The notes under the pieces were generated by a model. The model was given only the letters and a program-made list of their open reading frames with translations, ran no database searches and was not told the origin of the DNA. From contig JAIPJY010000025.1 of assembly GCA_021733925.1 (NCBI GenBank), positions 35,391-99,390 on the forward strand: a stretch of DNA of 64,000 nt, read 5' to 3'. Each line of letters opens with the position of its first letter. Position 1 is the first letter of the stretch. The position numbers and the translations under genes are program-made. Below, in pieces: positions 8,670 through 17,793 of this stretch. Source of the DNA: Prosthecobacter sp. Its GTDB lineage: Bacteria > Verrucomicrobiota > Verrucomicrobiia > Verrucomicrobiales > Verrucomicrobiaceae.

Positions 8670-8912
8670 ATGAACATCGCAACCACCTGCCAGTTCCTCT
8701 TGTGGTGTGCCGTCATCAACTACGGCATCATCATCGTCTGGTTCCTCGTTTTCACCCTGGCGCATGATTCGCTGCATCGGCTTCACGCCCGGATGTTTCG
8801 CATCTCCACGGAGCGATTTGATGCCATCCACTACGCAGCCATGGCGTTCTACAAAGTCGGCGTCCTGCTGCTCAATCTGGTGCCGTATTTTGCGCTGCGG
8901 ATGGTTGCTTGA
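8670..8912 (+). CDS. Small membrane protein, DUF6868-like
   Basis: The 80-residue protein has two hydrophobic segments. One is near the N-terminus (FLLWCAVINYGIIIVWFLVF) and one is at the C-terminus (KVGVLLLNLVPYFALRM). A conserved-looking region lies between them (HRLHARMFRISTERF). This layout fits the DUF6868 family of small inner-membrane proteins. The start MNIATTCQF at 8670 fits the family better than the in-frame ATG at 8652. The function is unknown. Confidence 0.7.
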   Translation: MNIATTCQFLLWCAVINYGIIIVWFLVFTLAHDSLHRLHARMFRISTERFDAIHYAAMAFYKVGVLLLNLVPYFALRMVA

Positions 8913-8961
8913 TGAGAGGGATCATCAAGTTCCCTCCACACCCAAGCACGGATTAGGAAAC

Positions 8962-9022
8962 CACTGATTGAACACCGCAGAGGCTGGAACGCCGCAGAAA
9001 TTGATTTTGAAAAATCTCTGCG
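8962..9022. repeat. Decayed intergenic repeat, copy 2
   Basis: This stretch aligns with 4031-4093. Both begin CACTGA and end ATCTCTGCG, with AACACC and CCGCA in matching places. It lies between the small membrane protein and the next gene. Confidence 0.55.
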
Positions 9023-9055
9023 TCGCTTGAAGTTTAAAACTGACTGCAAAAAGCG

Positions 9056-9526
9056 ATGAACTCCCCCGAGCTTGAAGCATTTATCAATGGATTTCGTGGT
9101 TGCGGCACAACCACGCTGCGCATTTTCAACGATTCTACACCTCAGAATTTGGACATAGTACAACAGTGCAGACTCCTGGTTGAAAAGAGCGGCTTTGAAA
9201 ATTGCGAGGGACTTTGTGAAATCGACCGTTCAAAGGCGGAGAGAATTCTTGTGTCATTCATGCTTCATGAAATGGCGTATGGCGTCCGCTGCATTCCCAT
9301 CAATAAAGCACCGGAGCTGGCCCAGCAGTTTCTTGGCGTTTTTCCAACTGAAGAAACACGCTTTTTCACCAATTCAGATTTCGAGGAATCGGTCGAGATC
9401 TATGGCGGCCATCCATTGTTGAACTTGAGCTCATGGAATTCCATCACGCACTCAACCTTTGAGACGGGCGTGATCGCACTCTCCCCTGCAACGCAGGGCA
9501 TTTTTTGGTTCGAGGACGAGGATTGA
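9056..9526 (+). CDS. Hypothetical acidic protein
   Basis: The 156-residue protein has no signal peptide and no membrane segment. It is acidic, with clusters such as IFWFEDED at the end and FFTNSDFEESVEIYGG in the middle. Its size and composition resemble immunity-type or SUKH-like proteins, but no motif settles this. No partner toxin is adjacent. The function is not known. It is convergent with glyQS. Confidence 0.6.
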   Translation: MNSPELEAFINGFRGCGTTTLRIFNDSTPQNLDIVQQCRLLVEKSGFENCEGLCEIDRSKAERILVSFMLHEMAYGVRCIPINKAPELAQQFLGVFPTEETRFFTNSDFEESVEIYGGHPLLNLSSWNSITHSTFETGVIALSPATQGIFWFEDED

Positions 9527-9584
9527 AATCATTCCACGCGTCAATGGCTGGAAGGACCAAACTATTGACGCGCCATTTCCTTAT

Positions 9585-11366
9585 TTACGACACCAGCGGC
9601 AGCAGCTTGCCGAGGAGATCGCTGATCTTCACGCGTTCCTGTTCGCCGCTGTCGCGGTGGCGCAGGGTGACGGTGTCGAGGAGTTCGGGGCCTTTTTCGC
9701 CGAGGGAGTCGAAGTCGATGGTGACGCCGAAGGGAGTGCCGACTTCGTCCTGACGGGCGTAGCGGCGGCCGATGGAAGCGGTTTCGTCGTAGAAGCAGTT
9801 CATGTGCTTCTTGAGCAGCGCATAGACCTCACGCGCCTTGGCGACGAGTTCGGGCTTGTTCTTCAGAAGCGGGAAGACGCCAACCTTGATTGGGGCGACA
9901 CGCGGATGCAGGTGCAGGACGGTGATGATCTCCTTCTTGCCCTTCTCATCCACCTTTTCGGTTTCGGAGAAAGCCTTGGCGAGGACGGCGAGTGCCATGC
10001 GGTCGAGACCGGCTGAGGGCTCGATGACGTGGGGGACGTAGCTGCCTTTGAAGAGGCGCTCAAACCATGCACGCACGGCGGCTTCGGACAGCGGCGCGCC
10101 CTTGGTCTTGGCGGCTTCGGCGGTGAGGCGCTTCTGGATGAGGGCCTCCTTTTGCTCGTCGGTGAGCTTCGCTGCGGCGGTCTTGAGTTCTTCGTCGAAG
10201 ATTTCCTGGGACTTGGTGCTGGCGTTTTGATGCGCGGACAAATCAAAGTCGCCACGGGCGGCGATGCCTTCGAGTTCTTCGGTGCCGAAGGGGAATTCGC
10301 AGAGGATGTCCACACAGGCGCGAGCATAGTGAGCCAGGTCGTCCGAGGTCTGCCAGTAGTATTCCAGCACGTCGCCGAGGCCGATGCCTTCGTAGAACTT
10401 GGTGCGCTGATCGACCCAATAACGGTGCCACATCTGCCAGCCCCAGTTGGGCTTGGGCTCGCTGAGGTCCGCGCCTTCGACCCACGGGGCGACTTCGCCG
10501 CTGATGATCTCGACGGCTTCGTCGGGCTTGATGAAGAATTCGAGCTCCATCTGCTCAAATTCGCGGCTGCGGAAGGTGAAGTTCTTCGGGGTGACTTCGT
10601 TGCGGAAGGCCTTGCCGATCTGGCCGATGCCGAAGGGAACCTTCACGCGGCTGGAGTCATAGACGTTCTTGAACTGCGCAAAGATGGCCTGCGCGGTTTC
10701 GGGGCGCAGGTAGGTAACGTCGGCCTCGGTCGCTGTTGGGCCGAGGTAGGTCTTGAGCATGAGATTGAAGGGACGCGCCTCGCCTAGAGCACCGCCGGTT
10801 TCGGGATGGAAATCGACGCTGCCATTCACGGCATCGATCTTCTCTTCATTGAGCAGTTCGATCTCCTCGGGCTTGCCTGCGGCTTCACCGGCGTTCTGCG
10901 CGATCAAGGCGCGGACGCGTTTGCGGAAGCTTTCGATGTGCTCGCCATTCTTCAACAAAGCGGACACGGTGCGGTCCCAGCGCCAGCCGGTGGGGGATGT
11001 GGCACCGCTGTATTTCATGACGATGCCGTCCTGCGGCTCCACATGGTCCGCACGCACGCGCTTGTTGGTCAGCGAGCACTCGCGCATGAGGTCGGCAAAG
11101 GTGTCCACGTGACCGCTGGCTTTCCAGATGGCCGGATTCATGAGGATGCAGGCGTCGAGGCCGAGCACGTCTTCGCGCTCGCGCGTCATGGTGTTCCACC
11201 AGGCGCTGCGTAGGTTGCGCTTCAGTTCCGCGCCCAGCGGGCCGTAGTCCCACACGCCGCCGCAGCCGCCGTAGATCTCGCTGCTTTGATAGATGAAGCC
11301 GCGGCGCTTGCAGAGGGAAACGATCTTCTCCATTTGCGCGATAGAGTTCTTGGCGTCGGTGGACAT
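9585..11366 (-). CDS. glyQS: Glycyl-tRNA synthetase, dimeric (alpha2) type
   Basis: The 593-residue class II enzyme charges tRNA-Gly with glycine in the cytoplasm. The N-terminus has GFIYQSSEIYGGCGGVWDYG, a GlyRS signature. Motif 2 is FRNEVTPKNFTFRSREFEQME, and motif 3 is AGLDRMALAVLAKAF. The C-terminal anticodon-binding domain starts near PRVAPIKVGVFPLL and ends in KISDLLGKLL. At 593 residues it is longer than the Thermus and Staphylococcus enzymes (about 460-510), with extra sequence in the middle. The frame is open upstream to 11501, but the ATG at 11366 (MSTDAKNSIAQMEKIV) matches the family start. No T-box leader was seen. Confidence 0.95.
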   Translation of the reverse strand: MSTDAKNSIAQMEKIVSLCKRRGFIYQSSEIYGGCGGVWDYGPLGAELKRNLRSAWWNTMTREREDVLGLDACILMNPAIWKASGHVDTFADLMRECSLTNKRVRADHVEPQDGIVMKYSGATSPTGWRWDRTVSALLKNGEHIESFRKRVRALIAQNAGEAAGKPEEIELLNEEKIDAVNGSVDFHPETGGALGEARPFNLMLKTYLGPTATEADVTYLRPETAQAIFAQFKNVYDSSRVKVPFGIGQIGKAFRNEVTPKNFTFRSREFEQMELEFFIKPDEAVEIISGEVAPWVEGADLSEPKPNWGWQMWHRYWVDQRTKFYEGIGLGDVLEYYWQTSDDLAHYARACVDILCEFPFGTEELEGIAARGDFDLSAHQNASTKSQEIFDEELKTAAAKLTDEQKEALIQKRLTAEAAKTKGAPLSEAAVRAWFERLFKGSYVPHVIEPSAGLDRMALAVLAKAFSETEKVDEKGKKEIITVLHLHPRVAPIKVGVFPLLKNKPELVAKAREVYALLKKHMNCFYDETASIGRRYARQDEVGTPFGVTIDFDSLGEKGPELLDTVTLRHRDSGEQERVKISDLLGKLLPLVS

Positions 11367-11570
11367 GGTAGGTGGGACGATTGAGTGGATGAGGTGTGCC
11401 GAATGACTGGACTGCCACCGGCGAGGGGGGCGCGAAAGGAGCACCAGCGTGGCTGTGGTGCAACGCTTTTCAAGGGGAGACGGAGGGGGTGAAGTCGTCA
11501 TCGACCATGGCGCGTTGCATCCCCGAGGAGAAGGCTACAGGAAATGCGAGGGCTCCGGCTGCTTGCGGGA

Positions 11571-11658
11571 GCGCTGATCGACAGACAAGAGTGTCCGTCG
11601 TACTTCCCCGGCGTGCTGCCCGGCAGTACGACAGGCACTCATGCCTGTCGATCAGCGC
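11571..11658. repeat. REP-like long imperfect hairpin
   Basis: Two 34-base arms (11571-11604 and 11625-11658) pair at 30 of 34 positions around a 20-base loop. The right arm also contains a smaller palindrome, GACAGGCA-N4-TGCCTGTC. Structures like this are typical of REP/BIME elements in intergenic DNA. Confidence 0.75.
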
Positions 11659-11719
11659 GTGATGAGCCCCCGGACTGCGTAGCACCCACGAGCGGGGTTG
11701 CAGGATCGAGGACGAGTTC

Positions 11720-11739
11720 GAGTAGGAGGACGAGGACGA
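11720..11739. repeat. 20-bp GA-rich direct repeat, copy 2
   Basis: Exact match to 6452-6471. It lies just past the stop of the lysR gene. Confidence 0.5.
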
Positions 11740-11742
11740 TTT

Positions 11743-12636
11743 CTACCCCCACAGCTCCCCTGCTTTCAGCCATTCCTTCACCAGATCGCGAAACGCCAGC
11801 ACCGCCGGGTCATCGCCTTCTTTGGCCCAGACCATCACCAGCGGAATGGTCTGCTGGGGTTTGAGGGGGATGAGGGCGAGGTGCTTGCTGGTGGTGCTTT
11901 CCGGCACGATGCCGATGCCGGTGCCTGCCTCGACGTATTGCAAAATGGTGCCGATGAGACTTGGCGTGTGCTTCACGCGTGGTGCGAAACCCGCCGTCTG
12001 GCAGCCGGACTGAATGGCATCGTGCGAGCCTGCGCCTTCGCGCCGTGCGAGGATGATGAGTGGCTCTCCCGCGAGCTTTTTCCAGGGCAGCGAGGTCAGC
12101 CTGGCCCAGGGGTGATCCTTCGGCACGGCAGCGCAGAATTTCTCCTCCCGCAGCAGCAGCGTCTGCAAACCGAGAACTTCATGCGCGAGCACGGGACGGG
12201 TCAAGCCTATGGACAAGCGGCCCTTTGACACCATCTCCCACACACGCTCAGGCGTGCGTTCTTCAAGGATCACGGTCACACGCGGGTAGCGTTTGCCGTA
12301 TTCCTTGAGCAGACGAGAGAGGAACATGCGGGTGGGCGGGCCGATGTAGCCGAGGCGCAATTCGCCCTCTTCGCCCTTAGCCGTTCGGCGCACGCGCCGC
12401 AGGGCATCATCCAGGCGTTCGAGAATCAAACCCGTCTCATGCAGAAGCACGGCACCGGCTGGAGTCAGCCGTGGCGAGCGCCGTTCGCGCTCGATCAATT
12501 GTGCGCCCAATTCGCGCTCCATCTCTTGAACCGCGCGGCTGAGTGCAGGCTGGGCGATGCGGAGCCGACGTGCGGCGCGCGAGAAGCTTAGCTCCTCGGC
12601 CACGGCCTGAAAGTACCTCAAATGTCGCAGTTCCAT
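11743..12636 (-). CDS. LysR-family transcriptional regulator
   Basis: The 297-residue protein has the LysR winged helix-turn-helix at residues 1-60 (MELRHLRYFQAVAEELSFSR, then LRIAQPALSRAVQEME) and a substrate-binding domain from about residue 90 to 290. It is divergent from the antiporter at 12726, the usual LysR arrangement with a shared control region. That control region, with the first 11 bases of this gene, is repeated 1400 bp away before the TauE/SafE gene. The likely role is to regulate both transporters. The inducer is unknown. Confidence 0.92.
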   Translation of the reverse strand: MELRHLRYFQAVAEELSFSRAARRLRIAQPALSRAVQEMERELGAQLIERERRSPRLTPAGAVLLHETGLILERLDDALRRVRRTAKGEEGELRLGYIGPPTRMFLSRLLKEYGKRYPRVTVILEERTPERVWEMVSKGRLSIGLTRPVLAHEVLGLQTLLLREEKFCAAVPKDHPWARLTSLPWKKLAGEPLIILARREGAGSHDAIQSGCQTAGFAPRVKHTPSLIGTILQYVEAGTGIGIVPESTTSKHLALIPLKPQQTIPLVMVWAKEGDDPAVLAFRDLVKEWLKAGELWG

Positions 12637-12699
12637 GATCGGCAGCCATTATACCGAACCGGCATCAAAGCCATAGCAAAAGTCTATTTTAGTTACTGA
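12626..12699. promoter_or_regulatory. LysR control region, copy 1 (before antiporter)
   Basis: This stretch matches 14026-14099 at 67 of 74 positions with no gap. It contains the lysR start codon and the inverted pair TATACC-N14-GCCATA (12650-12675), a degraded form of the perfect TATAGC-N14-GCTATA in copy 2. LysR proteins typically bind such dyads with a T-N11-A core. Confidence 0.65.
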
Positions 12700-12725
12700 A
12701 GCGGTTGGCGCATGAGTCCGCCCAC

Positions 12726-14000
12726 ATGAACCCTGCCAAAATCGAAGAAACTCTCAAGCTGGTCCTGGTCAGCTGGATCATCATCATCGCCGCCGCGTGG
12801 CTGGTGGGCCGCCTGTGCCGCCGCGTCGGCCAGCCGCCCGCTGTGGGCGAAATCGCCGCTGGCTTGCTGCTGGGGCCTTCGTTCATCGGCCTGTTTGCAC
12901 CCGATTTTGTCACCTTCATTTTTCCCGATGAAATCAAGGGCCCACTCGCCTTGCTGGCAAAAATCGGCCTGCTGCTGATGCTGTTTCAGGTGGGCATGGA
13001 GTTCGATTTTTCTCACCTGCGCCACAAGTCCAGGGTGGTCTTCTCCTCCTCACTCATGGGCATCCTGGCACCGCTGGCTGGCGGGCTGCTCATCGGGCCA
13101 TGGCTGCACCGCACCTTCGCGCCGGACCTGCCCTTTTTCGGCTTTCAGCTTTTTGTCTGCATTGCCTTGGCCATTTCCGCGCTGCCGATCATGGGCCGGA
13201 TACTGCTGGAGATGAAACTGGAGCGCACCGCCCTGGGGGCCACGGCCATCAGCGCCGCCGCCATTGATGATGCCGTGGGCTGGATTTTTCTCGGCGTCTC
13301 CACGGCCATCATCAAACAAGGGGATCATTTTTCATGGCTGCCATTCCTGGGCCAGACAGCGCTCATCGTTCTCTATTTTGTCGTGCTGATGAAGGTCGTC
13401 GGTCCGTTTATCATCCGGCTCTGGCGCAGACAATGCGCAGTGCATCAGACGGAGACCTTCACCCCGGGCTTTCTGGTGCTGGTCTTCTGCACACTTTTCA
13501 TTTCCGCACTGATCACCAGCAAGCTCGGCATTTTCGCCATCTTTGGCGCCTTCGCGCTCGGCGTGGCGCTGCACTCGGAGCCCACGCTGGTGAAGGCATG
13601 GCGCGAGCGCTTCGCCGACTTCGTCATCGTGACCTTGGTTCCCATCTTCTTTACCAATACCGGCCTCAACACCAAGATCGGTTCCTTTGACAACGCCACC
13701 GCGTGGATCGGCTGCTTCCTCGTTTCCGCCATCGCCATCATTGGCAAGCTGGGGGGCTGCACCCTCGGGGCACGCTGGGCCGGAGCGAGCTGGCGCGAGG
13801 GGCTGTCAATTGGGGCGTTGATGAACACCCGCGCCCTCATGGGCCTCATCGCAATCAGCGTCGGAAAGGATCTTGGCCTGCTGAATGACAAGCTCTTCAC
13901 CATGTTCATCATTATGTGCCTGGTCACCACGGCCACCACGGGGCCGATGCTTCGCGCCTGGCTGCCTGACGACCTGAAGAAGCTCGTTCCCCCACGCTGA
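12726..14000 (+). CDS. CPA2-type cation:proton antiporter
   Basis: The 424-residue protein is mostly hydrophobic, with about 12 predicted membrane segments, and matches the Na+/H+ exchanger domain (PF00999). The stretch LLMLFQVGMEFDFSHL and the paired acidic residues in ISAAAIDDAVGWIF are typical of Kef/CPA2 antiporters. No cytosolic RCK/TrkA domain follows, unlike KefB/C. The ATG at 12726 is preferred over a TTG at 12705. It is divergent from lysR, and a near-copy of its control region precedes the next transporter. The transported ion cannot be stated. Confidence 0.9.
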   Translation: MNPAKIEETLKLVLVSWIIIIAAAWLVGRLCRRVGQPPAVGEIAAGLLLGPSFIGLFAPDFVTFIFPDEIKGPLALLAKIGLLLMLFQVGMEFDFSHLRHKSRVVFSSSLMGILAPLAGGLLIGPWLHRTFAPDLPFFGFQLFVCIALAISALPIMGRILLEMKLERTALGATAISAAAIDDAVGWIFLGVSTAIIKQGDHFSWLPFLGQTALIVLYFVVLMKVVGPFIIRLWRRQCAVHQTETFTPGFLVLVFCTLFISALITSKLGIFAIFGAFALGVALHSEPTLVKAWRERFADFVIVTLVPIFFTNTGLNTKIGSFDNATAWIGCFLVSAIAIIGKLGGCTLGARWAGASWREGLSIGALMNTRALMGLIAISVGKDLGLLNDKLFTMFIIMCLVTTATTGPMLRAWLPDDLKKLVPPR

Positions 14001-14025
14001 AGTGCAGCGCGGGCTCTATAGGAGC

Positions 14026-14099
14026 CGCAGTTCCATGATCGGCAGCCTTTATAGCGAACCGGCATCAAAGCTATAGCGAAAATCTATTTTCGTTACGGA
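14026..14099. promoter_or_regulatory. LysR control region, copy 2 (before TauE/SafE gene)
   Basis: This is the second copy of the lysR control DNA, exactly 1400 bp from the first. It has a perfect TATAGC-N14-GCTATA dyad (14050-14075) and a perfect CGAAAAT-CT-ATTTTCG palindrome (14077-14092). It also keeps 11 bases of the lysR coding start (antisense 14026-14036), which can no longer be a gene here. This points to duplication of the original control region. Confidence 0.7.
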
Positions 14100-14111
14100 T
14101 GAGCCGGACGT

Positions 14112-15155
14112 ATGAGGCCGCGCATGTCCATCCAAGCTCCCCGCAAACAACATCTCTGGATCTGGTTTCTCTGGCTCTTCGGCTTTTACGCCGTGTGGTC
14201 CTGGCTGGTGTTTGGCCATGACCGCTGGGAAGCCGTCACCGAGCACTGGCCCATCGCTTTGTCGATGGCGATGGGCAGCTACGTGGCAGGCTCCACCCCC
14301 ATGGGAGGTGGCACGGTAGGCTTCCCCATCCTGGTGCTGCTGTTTGGTCTTTCCCCCGCCCTTGGGCGTGACTTCAGTTTTGCCGTGCAGTCCATCGGCA
14401 TGACGAGCGCGAGCATCTTCATCCTGTGCCGCCGCCAGCCGCTGGCGTGGTCCATGCTGAAAGGCGCAATGGTCGGCACCGTGATCGGGCTGCCCGCCGG
14501 GATCTTCTGGATCGCTCCGCACATTCCGGGGCTGTGGATCAAGCTCGTCTTCGCGGTCGTCTGGGCGAGCTTCGGCGTGCTGCATCTCTATCGTATTGGC
14601 GAGATCGCCTCGCACGATGGCATGACGGAGTTCGACGAGCGCTGGGACTTCCGCGTGGGACTGGCCATGGGCGTGTTCTCCGCCGCCACCGTCGCCGCTG
14701 TCACCGGCGTGGGCATCGACATGGTGCTCTACGCGCTGCTGGTGCTGCTCTGCCGTGCTGATTTGAAGATCGCCATCCCCACCTCCGTGCTCATCATGGC
14801 CTTCACGTCTGTGCTGGGCATCGTGATCAAGAATCTTACCACAGGCATGCAGCCGGGTGTCTATGAAAACTGGCTCGCCGCCGCCCCAGTTGTGGCGCTC
14901 GGTGCACCTCTCGGTGCCTTCATGGTCGATCTCATCGGGCGCAAGCCCACGCTCCTCTTTGTCGCCGTGCTCTGCGTCGGGCAGTTCATCTGGACCTGCT
15001 ACACGGAGCGCACCGCCCTCGGCCTCGGCGGGTTTGCCGCATCCGTCGCCGCCGTGGGGGTCTTCCTTCTCGGCTTTGAAAAACTGCGCTCCTGGGGGGC
15101 GGTGCTGGTGGGAGAGCGCCAGGCCTTTCTGGCGGCTGAAAAAGGGAAGAAGTGA
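14112..15155 (+). CDS. TauE/SafE-family sulfite or organosulfonate permease
   Basis: The 347-residue integral membrane protein has eight or nine hydrophobic segments and the TauE/SafE pattern (PF01925), including AGSTPMGGGTVGFPILVLLF and a second internal half around AVTGVGIDMVLYALLVLL. This family exports or imports sulfite, sulfoacetate or related anions. A start four codons later at 14124 is equally likely. It is preceded by the second LysR control copy, so it is probably in the same regulon as the antiporter. The true substrate is unknown. Confidence 0.88.
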   Translation: MRPRMSIQAPRKQHLWIWFLWLFGFYAVWSWLVFGHDRWEAVTEHWPIALSMAMGSYVAGSTPMGGGTVGFPILVLLFGLSPALGRDFSFAVQSIGMTSASIFILCRRQPLAWSMLKGAMVGTVIGLPAGIFWIAPHIPGLWIKLVFAVVWASFGVLHLYRIGEIASHDGMTEFDERWDFRVGLAMGVFSAATVAAVTGVGIDMVLYALLVLLCRADLKIAIPTSVLIMAFTSVLGIVIKNLTTGMQPGVYENWLAAAPVVALGAPLGAFMVDLIGRKPTLLFVAVLCVGQFIWTCYTERTALGLGGFAASVAAVGVFLLGFEKLRSWGAVLVGERQAFLAAEKGKK

Positions 15156-15215
15156 TGAATGACTCGACCGAGTTGCTGAATTCGCCATGCTGGCTTTCGC
15201 ACTCGTCCTTTCTTC

Positions 15216-17744
15216 ATGCTTCCCATCTTCGAACTCCGCCAGACCTTCACCGCCGCGCTGCTTGACCCGGCGCTGCCGAATCTGCTGATCAAAGCGCCGA
15301 CAGGCTCCGGCAAGTCCACGCAGATCCCGCAGTTTGTGCTGGATTCCGGCCTGCTGGCCGCAGGCAAACGCTGCATCGTGCTGCAGCCGCGCCGCATCGC
15401 CGCGCGCATGCTGGCCCAGCGGGTCGCGCGTGAGCGCAATGCACGCCTCGGTGGCGAGGTGGGCTATCAGGTGCGGTTTGAAAACATCACCAGCAAGGAA
15501 ACGCGGCTGAGCTATGTGACCGAGGGCGTGATGCTGCGGCAGATGCTGGAAGATCCGCAGCTTGAGCGTGTGGGCTGCATCTGCATCGATGAATTCCATG
15601 AGCGGCATCTGGATGGCGATCTGGTGCTGGCCTTTGCGCGGCAGCTGCAGCGCACACGGCGGCCGGATTTGAAGATCATCGTCATGTCTGCCACGCTGGT
15701 TTCGGGGCCGCTGGTGGATTTCATGCAGCCGTGCAAGCTGCTGGAGTCTGAGGGGCGCACCTTTCCGGTGGAGGTGCGGTATCAAGCGCCCCTGCAACTG
15801 AAGACTGGCTACCCGGAGTTTATCTGGGATCAGGCGGCGCGTGCGTGTGAAGATCTCGCGCTTTCGCCTGGCTTCTCTGGCGACATGCTGGTCTTCATGC
15901 CGGGTGGGCATGAGATCCGCAAGACCATTGCGGCTATCCAAGGCCGCAGCTTTGCTCGCGGCCGCCGTGTGGTGCCGCTGCATGGCGAGCTGACGCCGCA
16001 GGATCAGGACGCTGCCGTCACACCCGGCGAACAGCCGAAAATCATCGTCAGTACGAACGTGGCGGAAACATCGCTGACCATCGAAGGCGTGCGCGCCGTG
16101 GTGGATGGCGGGCAGGCACGCACGGCTTCGTATGATCCGCGCCGTGGCATCAACACGCTCACGGTGCAGAAAATAAGCCGTGCTTCGGCGGAGCAGCGTG
16201 CCGGACGTGCAGGCCGTCTTGGTCCTGGTATCGCCGTGCGTTTGTGGACGCAGCGCGATCACCTGCTGCGGCCAGAAAGCGAACTGCCCGAAGTGCAGCG
16301 TCTTGATTTGAGTGAAGCGTTGCTCGCGCTGCGGGTGCTTTCGCGTGAACCGTTTGATTGGTTTGAAGCGCCGACGCCGGCCTCGATGTCGCGTGCGGAG
16401 AATTTGCTGCATGATCTCGGTGCGCTGGATCACGAAGGCCGCATCACCGCGCTGGGGCGGCAGATGAGCCGCTTCCCGCTGCATCCGCGTTTTGCGCGCA
16501 TGCTGCTCGCCGCTGCGCAGTTTGGCTGCTTGCGCGAGGCCACGCTGTGCGCCGCCGCAGCGCAGGGGCGTGACATTTTGCTCGTCGGCAAAAACAATGC
16601 CTCGCACAAAAACGAAGACCTGTGGGAACACGACGACGTGACCGAGTTCCAGGCCATCCTGCGAGCCTTTGCGCGTGCGGAGGCGATGAACTTCAACCCC
16701 GATGAATGCGCGCGCTATGGCATCCATGCCAATGCCTCACGCGAAGCCGCACGCAGCGCCGATCAATTCCTCCAGCTCGCGAAACGCTCCGGTCTGCCGA
16801 TCAATGACGAAGTCGCCGATCCCACAGCGCTGGCGAAGATGCTGCTCGCTGCGTTCAGCGATCATCTGGGTGTGGAAACCAGCACAGGCAGCCGCATCTA
16901 CCGGCTTGCGGGTGGTTACAGCGGGCATCTTGGTAAAGATGCGCACATCCGCCCGCCGCATCTGATCGTCGCCGCCGAGATCGTGGAGGTGCAGGGCAAG
17001 GCGCTCACCGTCCAGCTTAACAACTGCACACGCATTGAGGAGGAGTGGCTTCGCGAGCTCTTCCCCGAGGATTTCACCACGGCCTCGCGCGCGGCTTACG
17101 ATGCCATTAACCGCCGCGTGATGAATTTGGAGGAGGTGCGTTTCCGCAGTCTCGTGCTCAGCAGCCGCGAGCGTGGCGAGCCGGATGAATCCACCGCTGC
17201 CAGCCTGCTCGCCGCCGAAGTCATCGCCGGACGTCTGCAGCTCACCAACTGGAACGAAAAGGTGGAGCAATGGATCACGCGTGTGAACTGCCTCTCCAAA
17301 TGGATGCCCGATCTTGAAATCCCCGCCATCGGCGAGGAGGATCGCCACCTGATTATTGAACAGGTCTGCACCGGATGCATTGCCTACCGTCAGCTCAAGG
17401 ATAAAGACATCTTCCCTGCCCTGCACCAATGGCTCAGCCATTCGCAGCGCGACATGCTCGACAAATACGCCCCCGAACGCTACCCCCTCAAAAACGGCAA
17501 GACCGCCCGCATCGTCTATGACGAAAAGCAGCCCCCCAGCGTCAGCGCCGTCCTCCAGCATATGTACGACGTCAACGAAAACCCAAAGGTTGCCGCCGGC
17601 CGTATCAGCGTCACCGTGCATCTGCTCTCACCCGCACAAAGGCCGATCCAGACCACCGGAGATATTGGCCGCTTTTGGCGCGAGGGGTACCCGGCGGTGA
17701 AAGCGCAGTTGCGCGGCAGGTATCCAAAGCATGAGTGGCGGTGA
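15216..17744 (+). CDS. hrpB: ATP-dependent RNA helicase HrpB
   Basis: The 842-residue DExH helicase has Walker A APTGSGKST (residues 27-35), the DEFH box at 125-128, SAT at 158-160, and later helicase motifs (STNVAETSLTIEGV, QRAGRAGRLGPG). Helicase-associated domains follow, and the C-terminus holds the HrpB_C signature (LLSPAQRPIQTTGDIGRFW and LRGRYPKHEW). Length is close to the usual 800-850. HrpB is a DEAH-type RNA helicase in many bacteria, and its precise role is not settled. It follows the permease by 60 bp on the same strand. Confidence 0.95.
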   Translation: MLPIFELRQTFTAALLDPALPNLLIKAPTGSGKSTQIPQFVLDSGLLAAGKRCIVLQPRRIAARMLAQRVARERNARLGGEVGYQVRFENITSKETRLSYVTEGVMLRQMLEDPQLERVGCICIDEFHERHLDGDLVLAFARQLQRTRRPDLKIIVMSATLVSGPLVDFMQPCKLLESEGRTFPVEVRYQAPLQLKTGYPEFIWDQAARACEDLALSPGFSGDMLVFMPGGHEIRKTIAAIQGRSFARGRRVVPLHGELTPQDQDAAVTPGEQPKIIVSTNVAETSLTIEGVRAVVDGGQARTASYDPRRGINTLTVQKISRASAEQRAGRAGRLGPGIAVRLWTQRDHLLRPESELPEVQRLDLSEALLALRVLSREPFDWFEAPTPASMSRAENLLHDLGALDHEGRITALGRQMSRFPLHPRFARMLLAAAQFGCLREATLCAAAAQGRDILLVGKNNASHKNEDLWEHDDVTEFQAILRAFARAEAMNFNPDECARYGIHANASREAARSADQFLQLAKRSGLPINDEVADPTALAKMLLAAFSDHLGVETSTGSRIYRLAGGYSGHLGKDAHIRPPHLIVAAEIVEVQGKALTVQLNNCTRIEEEWLRELFPEDFTTASRAAYDAINRRVMNLEEVRFRSLVLSSRERGEPDESTAASLLAAEVIAGRLQLTNWNEKVEQWITRVNCLSKWMPDLEIPAIGEEDRHLIIEQVCTGCIAYRQLKDKDIFPALHQWLSHSQRDMLDKYAPERYPLKNGKTARIVYDEKQPPSVSAVLQHMYDVNENPKVAAGRISVTVHLLSPAQRPIQTTGDIGRFWREGYPAVKAQLRGRYPKHEWR

Positions 17745-17793
17745 AGGAGCCATTGTATTTAAGTGATCAGCCCTTTAACAACGACACCCAACC

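Larger units (their letters stand above)
11367..11742. other. Intergenic region, 376 bp
   Basis: This gap separates glyQS from the lysR gene, which is transcribed in the same direction and ends at 11743. It contains the long hairpin at 11571-11658 and the GA-rich word at 11720-11739. No credible gene was seen. Confidence 0.6.

Noticed and set aside
14049-16727. Very long open frame on the minus strand opposite the TauE/SafE gene and hrpB
   Set aside because: It lies antisense to two clear genes and has the composition of a mirror frame in high-GC DNA, with no domain.
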